A stretch of DNA of 23,438 nt. Source: an uncultured Chthonomonadaceae bacterium (GTDB taxonomy: Bacteria > Armatimonadota > Fimbriimonadia > Fimbriimonadales > Fimbriimonadaceae). The DNA lies in assembly GCA_946479035.1 (NCBI GenBank), contig CAMLDW010000032.1, positions 1-23,438 of the forward strand, in the 5' to 3' direction. The translations under genes and the position numbers were made by a program. Below the pieces are notes generated by a model. That model searched no databases. It had not been told where the DNA came from and worked only from the letters and a program-made list of their open reading frames with translations. Positions 22,218 to 23,438 of the stretch are shown piece after piece (the stretch's first letter is position 1; each line of letters starts with the position of its first letter).

Positions 22218-22790
22218 ATGAAGATGAACAGAATCGCATTAGGAATTGCGCTCCTCACGACAACGGCTTCGGCCCTGGCTTTCGACGGAGATCGCCGGAC
22301 CACGACAAACGGCGCGATCGTCTGGAGCACGCGCAACCGGGACGGCAACAAGTTCTCCCTGGTGTTCCAGTTCGGAAACGGCGGCACGGCAATCGACCTG
22401 CGCTATCAGCAGGACCCGAACCGCCGCGACGTTCGCTACGACCGTGGCCGATATGGCGGCTACGACCAAGGCTATTACCCTCCGGTCTACGACTACCGTG
22501 ACTACCGGGGCCACGAATACGACCAGCGGTACTTCTCATGTTACGAGGAGTGGAGCGACTGGAAGGAGTGGCAGAAGCACTGGAGCAAGCGCAAGAACTG
22601 GCAGCGCAACAGCCGGGAGCGCAACCGCGCATGGGACGCGTTCGTCTCTGAGCGCTCACGCGCCTACACGCAGTGGTCGAGAGCCCACGGCCAGGGAAAC
22701 GACCGGTACAACCAGAACGATAGGAACAACCAAGACGACCGGTACAACCGGAACGGCAAGGACGACCGCAAAGGCGGCCACGGCCACTAA
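22218..22790 (+). CDS. Secreted Tyr/Trp/Arg-rich low-complexity protein, unknown function
   Basis: The protein has 190 residues from ATG 22218 (AGGAGA six nt upstream), with a signal peptide of about 21 ending ASALA. After a short ordered part (22-62) the chain is dominated by Tyr, Asp and Arg (YDRGRYGGYDQGYYPP), then a segment with tryptophans every three to six residues (W112, W115, W118, W122, W128) mixed with Lys, Arg and Glu, then an Asn/Asp/Arg tail with repeated DRYN units and a terminal HGH. I recognise no family. It could be a matrix or nucleic-acid/polysaccharide-binding protein. Confidence 0.75.
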   Translation: MKMNRIALGIALLTTTASALAFDGDRRTTTNGAIVWSTRNRDGNKFSLVFQFGNGGTAIDLRYQQDPNRRDVRYDRGRYGGYDQGYYPPVYDYRDYRGHEYDQRYFSCYEEWSDWKEWQKHWSKRKNWQRNSRERNRAWDAFVSERSRAYTQWSRAHGQGNDRYNQNDRNNQDDRYNRNGKDDRKGGHGH

Positions 22791-22815
22791 CTAGGGGCAG
22801 GACTGAAATCAAGAA

Positions 22816-22839
22816 GGGCCGGGGCGCACGCCCCGGCCC
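22816..22839. terminator. Bidirectional terminator between convergent genes
   Basis: GGGCCGGGGC and GCCCCGGCCC form a perfect 10-bp stem with a 4-nt loop. On the minus strand it is followed by TTCTTG; on the plus strand by ACATTTCGTT. It sits between the plus-strand gene ending at 22790 and the minus-strand gene ending at 22856, serving both. Confidence 0.7.
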
Positions 22840-22855
22840 ACATTTCGTTCGAGCC

Positions 22856-23438
22856 TCAGCTCTTGAGCTCGAGCTTCCACGTGGCGTCCATGGGCGTCCC
22901 CATGATCGGCACGCCCTTCATCGTTCCGTTGCCGGCAACCGTGAGGCCGGTGGCAACGTCCACCCAGACCGTGCTCTCGGCGCTCGCCGCGCCGTCGCCC
23001 GACTCCTTGGCGGTCGTCTTGATCTTAAAGGTGTCGAAGTTCTTCAACTTTTCGCGCCCAAGCACCTCGTAGGAGTAGCTCACATCGAGCGTGCCCTTTG
23101 TCTTGTCGCCCTTCAAGGTTGCTTCCCACTTAGAGCCGACGTCGACCTTGTCTTTGGGCCACATCGTGTTGTTGAGGTTGCCAAGTCGCAGCTCATCGCC
23201 GGAGGCTGAGGCCGACTCGACCTTTGTGATCGTGCCGTCGGCGCCGTAAGTCGTGGTCGTGGTCTGGTCACCGCCCTGATTGGGGACCTCCTGACCGCCT
23301 ACCATAACGACCTGGTTCTTCGTCTCCTCGCTGACGACGAACGTGCCGTCGGCGTTGACCTTTGTGACCTTCTGGATGTTGTCCATGGTCACTGTGACCG
23401 CCTGGCCCTGGAAGTCGATGTCGATCTTCATGCCAAAG
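22856..23438 (-). CDS. C-terminal part of a probably exported protein of unknown function (runs off the window)
   Basis: The frame stays open through the right edge. The ATG at 23431 gives 191 residues but no signal peptide, so the true start probably lies beyond the window. The visible part begins MKIDIDFQGQAVTVTMDNIQ and continues as alternating beta strands (TFVVSEETKNQVVMVGG, MWPKDKVDVGSKWEATLKG), ending GTPMDATWKLELKS. A Thr-rich stretch (GGDQTTTTTYGADG) and phrases such as VDVGSKWEATL and VWVDVATGLTVAGNGTM recall DUF6263-like periplasmic beta proteins, but that is a loose resemblance. Function unknown. Confidence 0.7.
   Translation of the reverse strand, partial: FGMKIDIDFQGQAVTVTMDNIQKVTKVNADGTFVVSEETKNQVVMVGGQEVPNQGGDQTTTTTYGADGTITKVESASASGDELRLGNLNNTMWPKDKVDVGSKWEATLKGDKTKGTLDVSYSYEVLGREKLKNFDTFKIKTTAKESGDGAASAESTVWVDVATGLTVAGNGTMKGVPIMGTPMDATWKLELKS

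Overview
The window is GC-rich bacterial chromosome and contains no rRNA, tRNA, integrase, transposase or CRISPR array that I can recognise. It is dominated by exported proteins: about 13 of 19 coding regions start with a Sec, Tat-like or lipoprotein signal. A type IV prepilin domain, a PEP-CTERM protein, a DUF3494 ice-binding lipoprotein, DUF2330, and several Asp-box (BNR) propellers and peptidases point to an environmental diderm heterotroph. Armatimonadota (Fimbriimonadia-like) is my best guess. It rests on protein style only, not on a marker gene.

Layout. 1-1806: a lower-GC gene for an unusual membrane/prepilin fusion, bracketed by three copies of an ~83-nt repeat that carries a terminator-like hairpin. 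1807-6677: a WD40-like propeller, a Tat-type amidase, a small membrane protein, a secreted protein of unknown function, a four-helix membrane protein and a GNAT acetyltransferase. 6718-9731: an SGNH esterase, then an Asp-box propeller and a DUF2330 protein on the minus strand. 9811-16432: three plus-strand genes (His-rich TPR protein, M1 aminopeptidase, sortilin-like propeller). 16433-21121: minus-strand Asp-box protein, ice-binding lipoprotein and S9 peptidase. 21216-23438: a PEP-CTERM protein, a Tyr/Trp/Arg-rich secreted protein and the C-terminal part of an unknown protein that runs off the right edge.

Functionally this looks like a collection of cell-surface and periplasmic scavenging proteins (amidase, esterase, two peptidase families, propellers) and not one linear pathway. 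Nothing shows that neighbouring genes form a dedicated system.

The most interesting signal is regulatory. About ten genes have a TANNNT box (TAGAAT, TATACT, TAAACT and similar) ending only 6-11 nt before the start codon, which would make their mRNAs leaderless or nearly so. Two genes with perfect AGGAGG Shine-Dalgarno sites instead carry such a box exactly 36 nt upstream. The boxes also help choose starts for several genes (4466, 4714, 13808 and possibly 1807). Gene ends are very compact: two convergent pairs share the tetranucleotide CTAG as both stop codons, one pair abuts, and one overlaps by 47 nt.
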